From Deltaproteobacteria bacterium (GTDB lineage: Bacteria; Desulfobacterota; Desulfuromonadia; Geobacterales; Pseudopelobacteraceae), in contig JAJYCS010000020.1 in the NCBI GenBank assembly GCA_021778115.1, positions 1 through 34,573 of the forward strand: 34,573 nucleotides of DNA, written 5' to 3'. This document shows positions 7,463 through 14,964 of this stretch, in pieces (the first letter of the stretch is position 1; every line of letters starts with the position of its first letter). The notes under the pieces are model-generated. The model made no database searches, had not been told where the DNA came from, and saw nothing but the letters and a program-made list of their open reading frames with translations. The position numbers were made by a program, and so were the translations under genes.

Positions 7463-8309
7463 CCCAACCCCCCGGAAATCTTCGGGGCTTCTGACCATGG
7501 TGAGCCGTCTTATGGGAGGTCGGCGCCGGGTGACCGAAGAGGAGATCCAGGACCTGATCGAGGCTGGCGAGGAAGAGGGGGTGGTGAATGAAGAGGAGAG
7601 CGGGATGATCCGCGCCATCTTCAGCCTCAACTCCACCGTGGTGCGGGAGATCATGATCCCCCGCACCGATATGGCCTGCATCAGCGCCGATGCCCAGGTG
7701 AGAGAGACCCTGGATGCCATCATCGCCTGCGGCCATTCAAGGATTCCGGTGTATGAGGGGACGGTGGACAACATTACCGGGCTCCTGTACGCCAAGGACC
7801 TGCTCAAATGCTGGGGGATGGCCGATGAGTCCATCCGGATCAGCGACCTCATCCGCCCCCCCTACTTCATACCGGAGAGCAAAAACCTGGAGGAGCTGCT
7901 CCAGGAGTTCAAGAAGAAACGGATCCACCTGGCCATTGTGATCGACGAATACGGCGGCACCTCCGGCCTGGTGACCATTGAAGACCTGCTGGAACAGATC
8001 GTGGGTGATATCCAGGACGAATACGACATGGAAGAGGAGCTGTTTTCCCTGAACAGCGACGGCACCATCACCGCCGACGGCCGCCTGCCGATCGAGGAAC
8101 TGGAAGGGCTGTTCGGCATCGCCATCGAACGGGAGAAGTTCGACACCGTGGGCGGTCTGGTGTTTCACCTCTCCGGCAGCATCCCCATAACGGGCGACAT
8201 CATCACCGGCAGCGGCCTCGCCATAACGGTGCTGGATGCCGATCCTCGCCGTCTTAAACGGGTTCTGATCGCCCGCCAGCAGGAACCACAGGAGCCGACC
8301 ACCCCGTGA
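7446..8309 (+). CDS. corC: CorC/HlyC-type CBS-domain protein (YbeX-like)
   Basis: The 287-residue protein has an acidic N-terminal linker (about 25-60), a pair of CBS domains (about 65-200; PRTDMACI, GHSRIPVYEG, VIDEYGGTSGLVTIEDLLEQIVG) and a C-terminal CorC/HlyC transporter-associated domain (about 210-280). It lacks the DUF21 membrane domain, matching the soluble E. coli YbeX/CorC form in length. Such proteins have been linked to Mg/Co efflux and, through ybeY, to ribosome metabolism; the exact role is unsettled. The start is a GTG at 7446, with AGGAG seven to eleven bases upstream, inside the last codons of ybeY. Its stop overlaps the lnt start (GTGA at 8306-8309), pointing to translational coupling. 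Confidence 0.92.
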   Translation: MDDGSSPTPRKSSGLLTMVSRLMGGRRRVTEEEIQDLIEAGEEEGVVNEEESGMIRAIFSLNSTVVREIMIPRTDMACISADAQVRETLDAIIACGHSRIPVYEGTVDNITGLLYAKDLLKCWGMADESIRISDLIRPPYFIPESKNLEELLQEFKKKRIHLAIVIDEYGGTSGLVTIEDLLEQIVGDIQDEYDMEEELFSLNSDGTITADGRLPIEELEGLFGIAIEREKFDTVGGLVFHLSGSIPITGDIITGSGLAITVLDADPRRLKRVLIARQQEPQEPTTP

Positions 8310-9886
8310 CCGATCCCCGAATACCAGCCCCTGAGCCGGCGTCCGGCAGAGGTCGGGCGCTGCTGCTGGCCCTGCTCTCCGGTCTCCTCATCGCCCTTTC
8401 CTTCCCCCTGCCCGGCTGGCCCCCCCTGATCTGGGTGGCCCTGATCCCGCTGCTGATAGCCCTCGAGGGGCAGTCGCCCCGCGTCGCCTTCCGGCTCGGC
8501 TTCGTCACCGGGCTCAGCGCCTATGCGGCCCTGCTCTACTGGGTGATGATCGTGATGACCGATTATGGCCACCTCCCCCGGTACGCCAGCATCCCGCTCT
8601 GGCTCTTCCTGTCGGCCTGGCTGGCCCTTTTCTACGGACTTGCCGCCTGGGCGGCAGTCCTGGGCAAACAGCAGGGGGCAAAATGGGTCCTCCTCTTCCC
8701 CCTGGCCTGGGTAGGGGCCGACTACCTGCGCAGCTTCCTCCTGACCGGCTTTCCCTGGACCATGCTGGGGCACTCCCAATACCGTCTGCTGCCGCTGATC
8801 CAGATCGCCGACCTGACCGGGGTCTACGGCATCACCGCCCTGATCGTGCTGGCCAATGTGGTCTTCTACCGGATCATGCGGGCGCTGGCCGGGGCTCAGG
8901 TCCCCTATCCGGCCAAGAGCGCCCTCACCCTGGTACTGCTGCTGGCCTTCACCTGCTGGTACGGCTTCCACCGCCTCAACACGCCGCTCCCCACCACCCG
9001 CCCACTCAGAGTGGCCCTTATCCAGGGGAATATCGACCAATCGATCAAATGGTCCCCCGCCTTTCAGCAACAGACCCTCGACATCTACTGTGGCCTCTCA
9101 CGAAAGGCCGCGGGCCGTGGTCCCCTTGACCTGCTGGTCTGGCCCGAGAGCGCCGTGCCGTTCTTCTTTCAGGAACCTGGCCCCCCCTCCGACCGGATCC
9201 GCCAGCTGGCCCGTGAACTCAAGGTGAACCTGCTCTTCGGCAGCCCGGCGGTTGAGCTTCGGGACAACCGGCAGGCCTACCTGAACAGCGCCTTTCTCCT
9301 CGGCCGGGACGGCGAGGACCGGGGGCGCAGCGACAAGATCCACCTGGTCCCCTTCGGCGAGTACGTCCCCCTGGCACGGCTCCTGCCGTTCGTTCACAAA
9401 CTGGTGCACGGCATCGGCGATTTTGTGCCGGGGACCTCGGCGCGTCCCCTCGATGCCGGCGGCACGCCGCTGGGAGTTCTGGTCTGCTATGAGGCGATCT
9501 TTCCCGAACTGGCGAGGGCACAGGTCAACAACGGCAGCCGTATCCTGGTCAACATCACCAACGACGCCTGGTTCGGCCGCTCCTCCGCCCCCTGGCAGCA
9601 CCTGGCCATGGCAGCCTTCCGCGCTGTGGAGACCCGCACCCCGCTGGTACGGGCCGCCAATACCGGCATCACCGCCATGGTGGACCAAAACGGCCATATC
9701 CGGGAGATGACCCCCCTGTTCAAGGAGGCGGTCATGGTGGGGGACGTCACCCCCGGTTCGGCCGATGCCCCCTATCTGCGCCTGGGTGACCTATTCGCCC
9801 AGACCTGCCTGGGGCTCACCGTCTGCATCCTGCTGGGTCAGTGGTGGTGGCGCAGGAGAAGGGCCACCCCACCACAAACTCCTTGA
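8306..9886 (+). CDS. lnt: Apolipoprotein N-acyltransferase
   Basis: Lnt transfers the third acyl chain from a phospholipid to the N-terminal cysteine of lipoproteins in the inner membrane. The 526-residue product has about six hydrophobic helices in the first 230 residues, then a nitrilase-like domain. The predicted catalytic triad is Glu281 (VWPESAVPF), Lys344 (SDKIHLVPFGEYVP) and Cys394 (GVLVCYEAIFPE), in the same order and spacing as E. coli E267-K335-C387. A last hydrophobic segment lies near the C-terminus. It begins with a GTG that overlaps the corC stop codon. The decaheme cytochrome upstream is a probable lipoprotein, so it could be a client. Confidence 0.96.
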   Translation: MTDPRIPAPEPASGRGRALLLALLSGLLIALSFPLPGWPPLIWVALIPLLIALEGQSPRVAFRLGFVTGLSAYAALLYWVMIVMTDYGHLPRYASIPLWLFLSAWLALFYGLAAWAAVLGKQQGAKWVLLFPLAWVGADYLRSFLLTGFPWTMLGHSQYRLLPLIQIADLTGVYGITALIVLANVVFYRIMRALAGAQVPYPAKSALTLVLLLAFTCWYGFHRLNTPLPTTRPLRVALIQGNIDQSIKWSPAFQQQTLDIYCGLSRKAAGRGPLDLLVWPESAVPFFFQEPGPPSDRIRQLARELKVNLLFGSPAVELRDNRQAYLNSAFLLGRDGEDRGRSDKIHLVPFGEYVPLARLLPFVHKLVHGIGDFVPGTSARPLDAGGTPLGVLVCYEAIFPELARAQVNNGSRILVNITNDAWFGRSSAPWQHLAMAAFRAVETRTPLVRAANTGITAMVDQNGHIREMTPLFKEAVMVGDVTPGSADAPYLRLGDLFAQTCLGLTVCILLGQWWWRRRRATPPQTP

Positions 9887-9912
9887 CCTGACAACCGGGA
9901 TCGGACCATAGT
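9883..9912 (+). promoter_or_regulatory. Possible sigma-70 promoter for prfB
   Basis: TTGACC (9883-9888) overlaps the lnt stop codon and is followed after 18 bases by CATAGT (9907-9912). Matches to consensus are 5/6 and 4/6. It would allow prfB to be transcribed apart from lnt. The match is moderate. Confidence 0.32.
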
Positions 9913-9946
9913 ACGCCCGTATCCAATTACCGCAGGAGCCCCCACC

Positions 9947-11066
9947 ATGTACCGCGAAGAAGCCGCACTGCTGGCCGACCTGGCCGAACGTATCACCTCG
10001 CTGCGGAGGTCACTTTGACCTCGACCGCAAACGGGAGGAGCTGCAGGAACTGGATGCCCGTATCGCGGCCCCCGGTTTCTGGGATGACCCCACCGGTTCC
10101 CAGGATATCCTGAAGAGCCGCACCACCCTTGAAAAACTGATCCACTCATGGGATGCCCTGAGCCGCCAGGCCGACGATCTGCAGGTCCTGATCGAGCTGG
10201 GGGAAGAGGCTGCGGACGAGGCCACCCTGGCCGAGGTGCACGAGATGAACCTGCGCCTCCAGCAAGGAGTGGAGGCGGCCGAGTTTCAACGGATGCTCTC
10301 CGGTTCACATGACCGAAACGGCTGCTTCGTTTCGGTCAATTCAGGCGCCGGCGGCACCGAATCACAGGATTGGGCCGCCATGCTGCTGCGGATGCTGCTG
10401 CGCTACTGCGAAAAGAAGGGGTGGAAGACCGTAATCACCGACTACCAGGACGGTGAAGAGGCCGGCCTGAAATCGTCCACCTTCAGCGTTGCCGGCGAAT
10501 TTGCCTACGGCCATCTGAAGGCCGAGGCCGGCGTACACCGGCTGGTGCGCCTCTCCCCCTTTGACAGCAACAACCGCCGCCACACCTCCTTCGCCTCGGT
10601 ATTCGTCTTCCCCGAGATCGAGGAGGAGGAGATCGATATCCGGATTGCGGAATCGGACCTGCGGATCGACACCTACCGTTCCAGCGGCGCTGGGGGACAG
10701 CACGTCAACACCACCGATTCCGCAGTGCGGATCACCCACCTCCCTACCAACACCGTGGTGGCCTGCCAGTCGGAACGGAGTCAGATCTTAAACCGCGCCA
10801 CCGCCATGAAGGTGTTGCGGGCCAAGCTGTACGAACGGGAACTGGCCGAGCGCAACAGCAAGGCGGCCGAGATCGCCGGTGAAAAGAAGGAGATCGGCTG
10901 GGGCAGCCAGATCCGTTCCTACGTGCTGCACCCGTACAAGATGGTCAAGGATCTGCGGACCGGCGTGGAATCGGGAAATCCGGACGCGGTGCTGGACGGC
11001 GCCCTGGATGATTTCGTAATCCCTTTGCTCATGGGAGTCCGCCGCGATGTTACGGATGAGGAGTAG
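9947..11066 (+). CDS. prfB: Peptide chain release factor 2, read through a programmed +1 frameshift
   Basis: RF2 ends translation at UGA and UAA. Translation starts at the ATG 9947 (AGGAG at 9934-9938) and reads 23 codons to CTT TGA (10013-10018). Skipping T10016 puts the ribosome in the frame that runs from GAC 10017 to the stop at 11066, giving 372 residues. The stop-codon recognition tripeptide is Ser203-Pro204-Phe205 and the peptidyl hydrolysis motif is Gly249-Gly250-Gln251 (in GAGGQHVNTTDS), close to E. coli S205-P-F and G250-G-Q. A simple open-frame search finds only a shortened protein. The gene lies 60 bases after lnt; the next gene's ribosome site overlaps its stop, so downstream genes may be co-transcribed. 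Confidence 0.96.
10005..10019 (+). promoter_or_regulatory. prfB programmed +1 frameshift signal
   Basis: An internal Shine-Dalgarno-like GGAGG (10005-10009) is followed by three bases and then the slippery CTT-TGA-C (10013-10019). This is the known autoregulatory layout: low RF2 makes the ribosome pause at the in-frame UGA and slip +1. The three-base spacing equals that of the E. coli site. Confidence 0.95.
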
Positions 11067-11069
11067 TCT

Positions 11070-11942
11070 ATGAAACGCGGCTGTCGCCTCCTGGCGTTGT
11101 CCTTCCTGGCGTTCAGCTTCAGCGTCGCCCCCGGCTGCGCCGCATCTGTCCTCTACCCTCCTCCCCTCGCCGCCGCCTCCACCGACAGCGCCGGCTACGG
11201 CAGAGGGGTGAGCCGTCTGGGGTATGCGATCCAGATGGGGGCCTTCTCGGAGGTGAAGAATGCCGAACGGTTCACCGCCATGCTCCAGGCCAAGGGGATC
11301 GAGGCGTTCTACTTCCGCAAGGATAACGGCATCTACGCCGTACGGTTCGGAGACTTCCCCTCCAGGGCCAAGGCGCGGGCCACGGCACAACGGCTAGTGC
11401 ATGCGGGCCTGATCAGCAGCTACTACATCGCCCCGCCCCATGAGGTGGTCTTCACCTCCCCCGCCCCCCTTCACCGGGGGAGCAACAACCGCACCCCCGC
11501 CTGGGAAGCCGGCAAGCCGCCGGAACTCCACGCCCCCCATACCGGCGGCAGAGAGACCGGGGACCGGCAGATGGGGACCATAGCCGCCCGCACCGCCGAG
11601 CGTTTTGTCGGCATCCCCTACCAGTGGGGGGGGAACACCGTGGTGGACGGCATGGACTGCAGCGGCTTTGTCCGGGCGGTCTATAACCTCTGCGGGGTCA
11701 GCATCCCCCGCACCTCCCGCGAGCAGTTCAACGCCGGTTCACCGGTGGCGAGGTCCGACCTGAAAGAGGGGGATCTGGTCTTCTTCGGCAGCTCGGATAC
11801 CGCCATCAACCATGTCGGCATCTATGTGGGCAACGACCGGTTCGTCCACGCCCCCAAGCGAGGGGAGGAGATCAGGATCTCATCCCTTGACGAGTCCTAT
11901 TTTGAGCACCGATTCGTCGGTGCACGACGCTACTTCCACTGA
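11070..11942 (+). CDS. Exported SPOR-NlpC/P60 peptidoglycan hydrolase
   Basis: The 290-residue protein has an N-terminal export signal ending in A-P-G-C (Cys17-19 region), possibly a lipobox. A SPOR-like domain follows (about 50-120; YAIQMGAFSEVKNAERF), then a Pro/Gly-rich linker and an NlpC/P60 domain (about 170-290). The catalytic residues are Cys197 (GMDCSGFV), His248 (INHVGIYVG) and His260 (FVHAPK). NlpC/P60 enzymes usually cut the D-Glu-diaminopimelate bond of stem peptides. SPOR domains bind glycan strands stripped of stem peptides at the division septum, so a role in daughter-cell separation is inferred. The start at 11070 is three bases after the prfB stop; its GAGGAG ribosome site overlaps the end of prfB. 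Alternative: general cell-wall turnover. Confidence 0.9.
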   Translation: MKRGCRLLALSFLAFSFSVAPGCAASVLYPPPLAAASTDSAGYGRGVSRLGYAIQMGAFSEVKNAERFTAMLQAKGIEAFYFRKDNGIYAVRFGDFPSRAKARATAQRLVHAGLISSYYIAPPHEVVFTSPAPLHRGSNNRTPAWEAGKPPELHAPHTGGRETGDRQMGTIAARTAERFVGIPYQWGGNTVVDGMDCSGFVRAVYNLCGVSIPRTSREQFNAGSPVARSDLKEGDLVFFGSSDTAINHVGIYVGNDRFVHAPKRGEEIRISSLDESYFEHRFVGARRYFH

Positions 11943-11957
11943 GCAGGAGCCTTACGT

Positions 11958-13199
11958 ATGGCGATCATCAGACCGTTTCAAGCCCTTCGCCCGCCGGTGC
12001 ACCTGGCCCCCCGGGTGGCGGCCCTCCCCTATGACGTCATGGATGTGGAGGAGGCCCGCGCCATGGCCGGCCCCAACACCGACTCCTTCCTCCATGTCTC
12101 ACGCCCGGAGATCGACCTCCCTGCTGCGGTGGATCCCCATGCCGACGAGGTCCACACCCAGGGCACACGCAATCTGGCTGACTTCGTCAGCCGCCGGGTG
12201 CTGTTGCAGGATCCGGTCCCCTGTTACTACGTCTATCGCCAGCGGATGGGGGCCATCGTCCAGACCGGCCTGGTGGCCTGCGCGGCGGTGGACGATTACG
12301 TCTCCGGCGTCATCAAAAAACATGAACAGACCCGGGCCGACAAGGAAGAGGATCGGGTTCGCCATATCGCCGCCCTGGACGCAAACGACGAGCCGGTCTT
12401 CTACCTCTTCCGCAACAACCCGGCGGTGGAGGAGACCCTGGCTGGCGCGGTCAACGAACCGCCTGAATATCACTTCACCACCAACGACGGGGTCTCCCAC
12501 AGCCTCTGGGTAGTGGCTGACCCAGCCCTGATCAGCCACCTGACCGGACTGTTCGCCGAGATACCCACCCTGTACGTGGCCGACGGTCACCACCGCAGCG
12601 CTGCTGCGGCGCGGGTGCGGGACCAGCGCAGGAATGCAAATCCCGGCCATACCGGTGACGAGGAGTACAACTACTTCCTCACGGTCATCTTCCCGGAAAA
12701 TCAGCTGCACATCATGCCGTACAACCGGGTGGTACAAGACCTGCATGGTCATACAACGGAAACGTTCCTGCAATCGGTGGGCACGCAATTCGAGCTGAGC
12801 CCGGCCGATACGGCGGTGGTACCCACCGCCCGCCATAGCTTCGGCATGTACCTGGCCGGCCGCTGGTACCGCCTGCAGGCCAATCCCGATCTGGCCGACG
12901 AAGAGAATACCGTCGCTCGCCTGGATGTCTCGATCCTACAGAACCACTTACTGCAACCGCTCCTTGGGATCGACAACCCCCGCACCAACAAACGGATCAG
13001 CTTCGTCGGAGGGATACGCGGCGTGGAAGAACTGCAACGGCTGGTGGACAGCGGCCAGTATGCCGTGGCCTTTTCAATGTACCCCACCGCCATCACCGAA
13101 CTAATGGATCTTTCTGACGACGACCAGATCATGCCGCCCAAATCCACCTGGTTCGAGCCGAAGCTGCGCAGCGGCTTGTTCGTCCACCTGTTGAGCTGA
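11958..13199 (+). CDS. DUF1015 family protein
   Basis: The 413-residue product matches the DUF1015 family: it begins IIRPFQALRP, then LPYDVMD within the first 30 residues, and has the conserved YVADGHHRSAAAARV segment around residue 210 and FVGG near residue 350. The family is widespread, often annotated as SerC-associated or HTH-like, and its biochemical role is not settled. No signal peptide or membrane segment is visible, so it is cytoplasmic. AGGAG lies upstream of the ATG at 11958, fifteen bases after the hydrolase gene, so it probably belongs to the same transcript. No obvious terminator follows. Confidence 0.9.
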   Translation: MAIIRPFQALRPPVHLAPRVAALPYDVMDVEEARAMAGPNTDSFLHVSRPEIDLPAAVDPHADEVHTQGTRNLADFVSRRVLLQDPVPCYYVYRQRMGAIVQTGLVACAAVDDYVSGVIKKHEQTRADKEEDRVRHIAALDANDEPVFYLFRNNPAVEETLAGAVNEPPEYHFTTNDGVSHSLWVVADPALISHLTGLFAEIPTLYVADGHHRSAAAARVRDQRRNANPGHTGDEEYNYFLTVIFPENQLHIMPYNRVVQDLHGHTTETFLQSVGTQFELSPADTAVVPTARHSFGMYLAGRWYRLQANPDLADEENTVARLDVSILQNHLLQPLLGIDNPRTNKRISFVGGIRGVEELQRLVDSGQYAVAFSMYPTAITELMDLSDDDQIMPPKSTWFEPKLRSGLFVHLLS

Positions 13200-13245
13200 C
13201 CACCGGCTCCTGGCCCCCTACACTGACCAGATTGGGAGGTATGCC

Positions 13246-14286
13246 ATGATCCGAGCCTTTTCTACCTCACTGTCGGTACTGACGGTCATAACCGTCATGG
13301 CAACAACGGCCCTGGCCGGCCAGCTGACCGTCTTCAGCGACGGCAGCCTGCTGGAGCTGACCGGTACGGCCCAGAAGGGGTTGGTTGAGGTGACGATGCC
13401 GACGCAGATCCGCCAGGGAAGCCTGCGGGTAATTCCCAGCCCGGGCACGACCATCGGCCAGGTCGACCTGGTGCCCTGCAGAATGCCCCTCCGGCAGCAG
13501 AAGGAACTGGATGCGCTGACGGAACAGGAGCTCCGCCTCAAAGACCGCCTGCAGGCCCTTGACACCCGCGAGTCGATCTTCACCGCCGCCGCCCGTGCCC
13601 AGAGTTCCAGGCCCCCCCGCAAGAGCAAGACCAACCCCGATCCGGTGGCCTCCGTCCGCCAGGGGACCGACTTTGCCATCGCCCAGCTGGAGGCGGTCTA
13701 CACCGCCCGCCGCCGCACCGGACAGGAACTTGAACGCCTTACCGCCCGGATAGCCCGGCTGCGGGAGACGGCGCCCCACGGCCCCACGGTCCGGATCAGG
13801 GTCACACCGGCACGGGGGCAGGTCACCGTCGCCGCCCTCCTGGAGGGCGGTGGCTGGCAGCCTCGCTACGAACTGCGGCTGGACGGCGCCGGTAACGCCC
13901 GCCTCACCCAACAGGCCCTGTTCACCCGTATCCCGGCAGGGTGCTCGGTGCGGTTCGCACCAGGTCCCATCAAAGACGGTCTCCCCCGCCAGACCATCCC
14001 GCTCCGGCCGGGTGAGCCCACCACCATCGCCTCCTGGCGCCTGCCGGTAAGCACAGCGGTGATAACGCCCGAACCGCTGACCTCCTTCGCCGTCACCCTG
14101 AGCAACGGGACCGGCACAACTCTGCCGGCGGGAGAGGTCGCCGTCTACTTCACCGGGACCTTTCTGGGGACAACAACCCTGCCGGCCGCACCCGATGCCA
14201 CCCTGATCCGTCTGGGCAACCCGTCCTCTGTGACGGAACCGGCGACACCGCACCACACCAAACGGCCCAGATCACGGCGGCCCTGA
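13246..14286 (+). CDS. Exported DUF4139/MuiA-like protein, apparently C-terminally short
   Basis: The 346-residue protein starts with a signal peptide (to about residue 24, ALA-G). It then has a beta-rich N-terminal domain like DUF4140, a coiled-coil stretch (about 85-180, with many Glu/Arg/Leu), and the start of a DUF4139 domain recognised by GGGWQPRYELRLDG and following strands. MuiA-like proteins of this type usually continue for over a hundred further residues; here the protein stops after a basic, low-complexity tail (HHTKRPRSRRP). No continuation is evident in the other frames downstream, so it is either a short variant or a decayed end. GGGAGGT lies six bases before the ATG. Function is unknown; some relatives were named from a mucoidy phenotype. 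The unknown secreted protein follows 42 bases later. Confidence 0.7.
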   Translation: MIRAFSTSLSVLTVITVMATTALAGQLTVFSDGSLLELTGTAQKGLVEVTMPTQIRQGSLRVIPSPGTTIGQVDLVPCRMPLRQQKELDALTEQELRLKDRLQALDTRESIFTAAARAQSSRPPRKSKTNPDPVASVRQGTDFAIAQLEAVYTARRRTGQELERLTARIARLRETAPHGPTVRIRVTPARGQVTVAALLEGGGWQPRYELRLDGAGNARLTQQALFTRIPAGCSVRFAPGPIKDGLPRQTIPLRPGEPTTIASWRLPVSTAVITPEPLTSFAVTLSNGTGTTLPAGEVAVYFTGTFLGTTTLPAAPDATLIRLGNPSSVTEPATPHHTKRPRSRRP

Positions 14287-14328
14287 TCGACGTCTGGGCA
14301 GGTCGCCACCATCAGAGGGGAGATCGCC

Positions 14329-14916
14329 ATGAACAGATTTTTTAAGTCAGTCGGCTTGATCGGCAGGGTGACGGTATCGGCAGGGAGTTGGACCACCGTC
14401 AAAATCATCCTGGTATGCATAGGCTGGGAGGCATTCGTCGGTCAGCCTGTCACGGCACACGCCCTTGGCCCGGCCACCATAAGCGGCGTGGAGTCCACGA
14501 TGGAGTCGGCACAGAGCCGCACCGCCCTCGATGCCCTTGCGAGGCGTCATGAGGGAAACGCCGGGGGGTGCACCCCCTTGCCGCGGGGCTGGACGGCGTT
14601 GACGGTCAACGTCAGTTTTCCCCGGGAATACAACGGTTATCCAGCCTGGGTAAACTCGGCAGAACTGCTGCCGGCTAACGCCGACGTGCAAGGCTATGCC
14701 AACGGCGGCCCCCAACCGCAGGGAACCCTCGTGCGTCCTGCCCTGGTTGCAGGGCCAATGGCGGTCACAACCTCTCTGTGTGCACCGGCAGGCAGACGCT
14801 ACTGGTTTCTGGTGGACTCGGGACGGGCACGGGTACTGATCGGCGCCATCACCGTCGGGGCGGCACCCGGCCCCTATCAACTTAACCTGACGGCGCCACC
14901 CCTCCAGCATCGCTGA
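14329..14916 (+). CDS. Hypothetical exported protein, unknown family
   Basis: I do not recognise this 195-residue product. It has a hydrophobic segment (about 24-42, VKIILVCIGWEAFVG) after a basic N-terminus, with a possible cleavage after AHA near residue 45, so it is probably exported. The mature part is rich in Gly, Ala, Pro and Thr and contains two cysteines (PLPRGW preceded by GGC; TSLCAPAGRRYWF), which could form a disulfide. The C-terminal half looks beta-rich. A good ribosome site, AGGGGAG, precedes the ATG. It lies 42 bases after the MuiA-like gene on the same strand, so the two exported proteins may be co-transcribed. The antisense frame over the same DNA lacks these supports. It ends 48 bases from the convergent kinase gene. 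Confidence 0.55.
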   Translation: MNRFFKSVGLIGRVTVSAGSWTTVKIILVCIGWEAFVGQPVTAHALGPATISGVESTMESAQSRTALDALARRHEGNAGGCTPLPRGWTALTVNVSFPREYNGYPAWVNSAELLPANADVQGYANGGPQPQGTLVRPALVAGPMAVTTSLCAPAGRRYWFLVDSGRARVLIGAITVGAAPGPYQLNLTAPPLQHR

Positions 14917-14964
14917 ACGGGCAAAATTGGACGAAGCATTGCCTCTATGTACGATTACCCACAC

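Noticed and set aside
14347-14964. Minus-strand open frame opposite the hypothetical exported protein
   Set aside because: Lacks a ribosome site and signal; the plus-strand frame has both and follows a co-directional gene.
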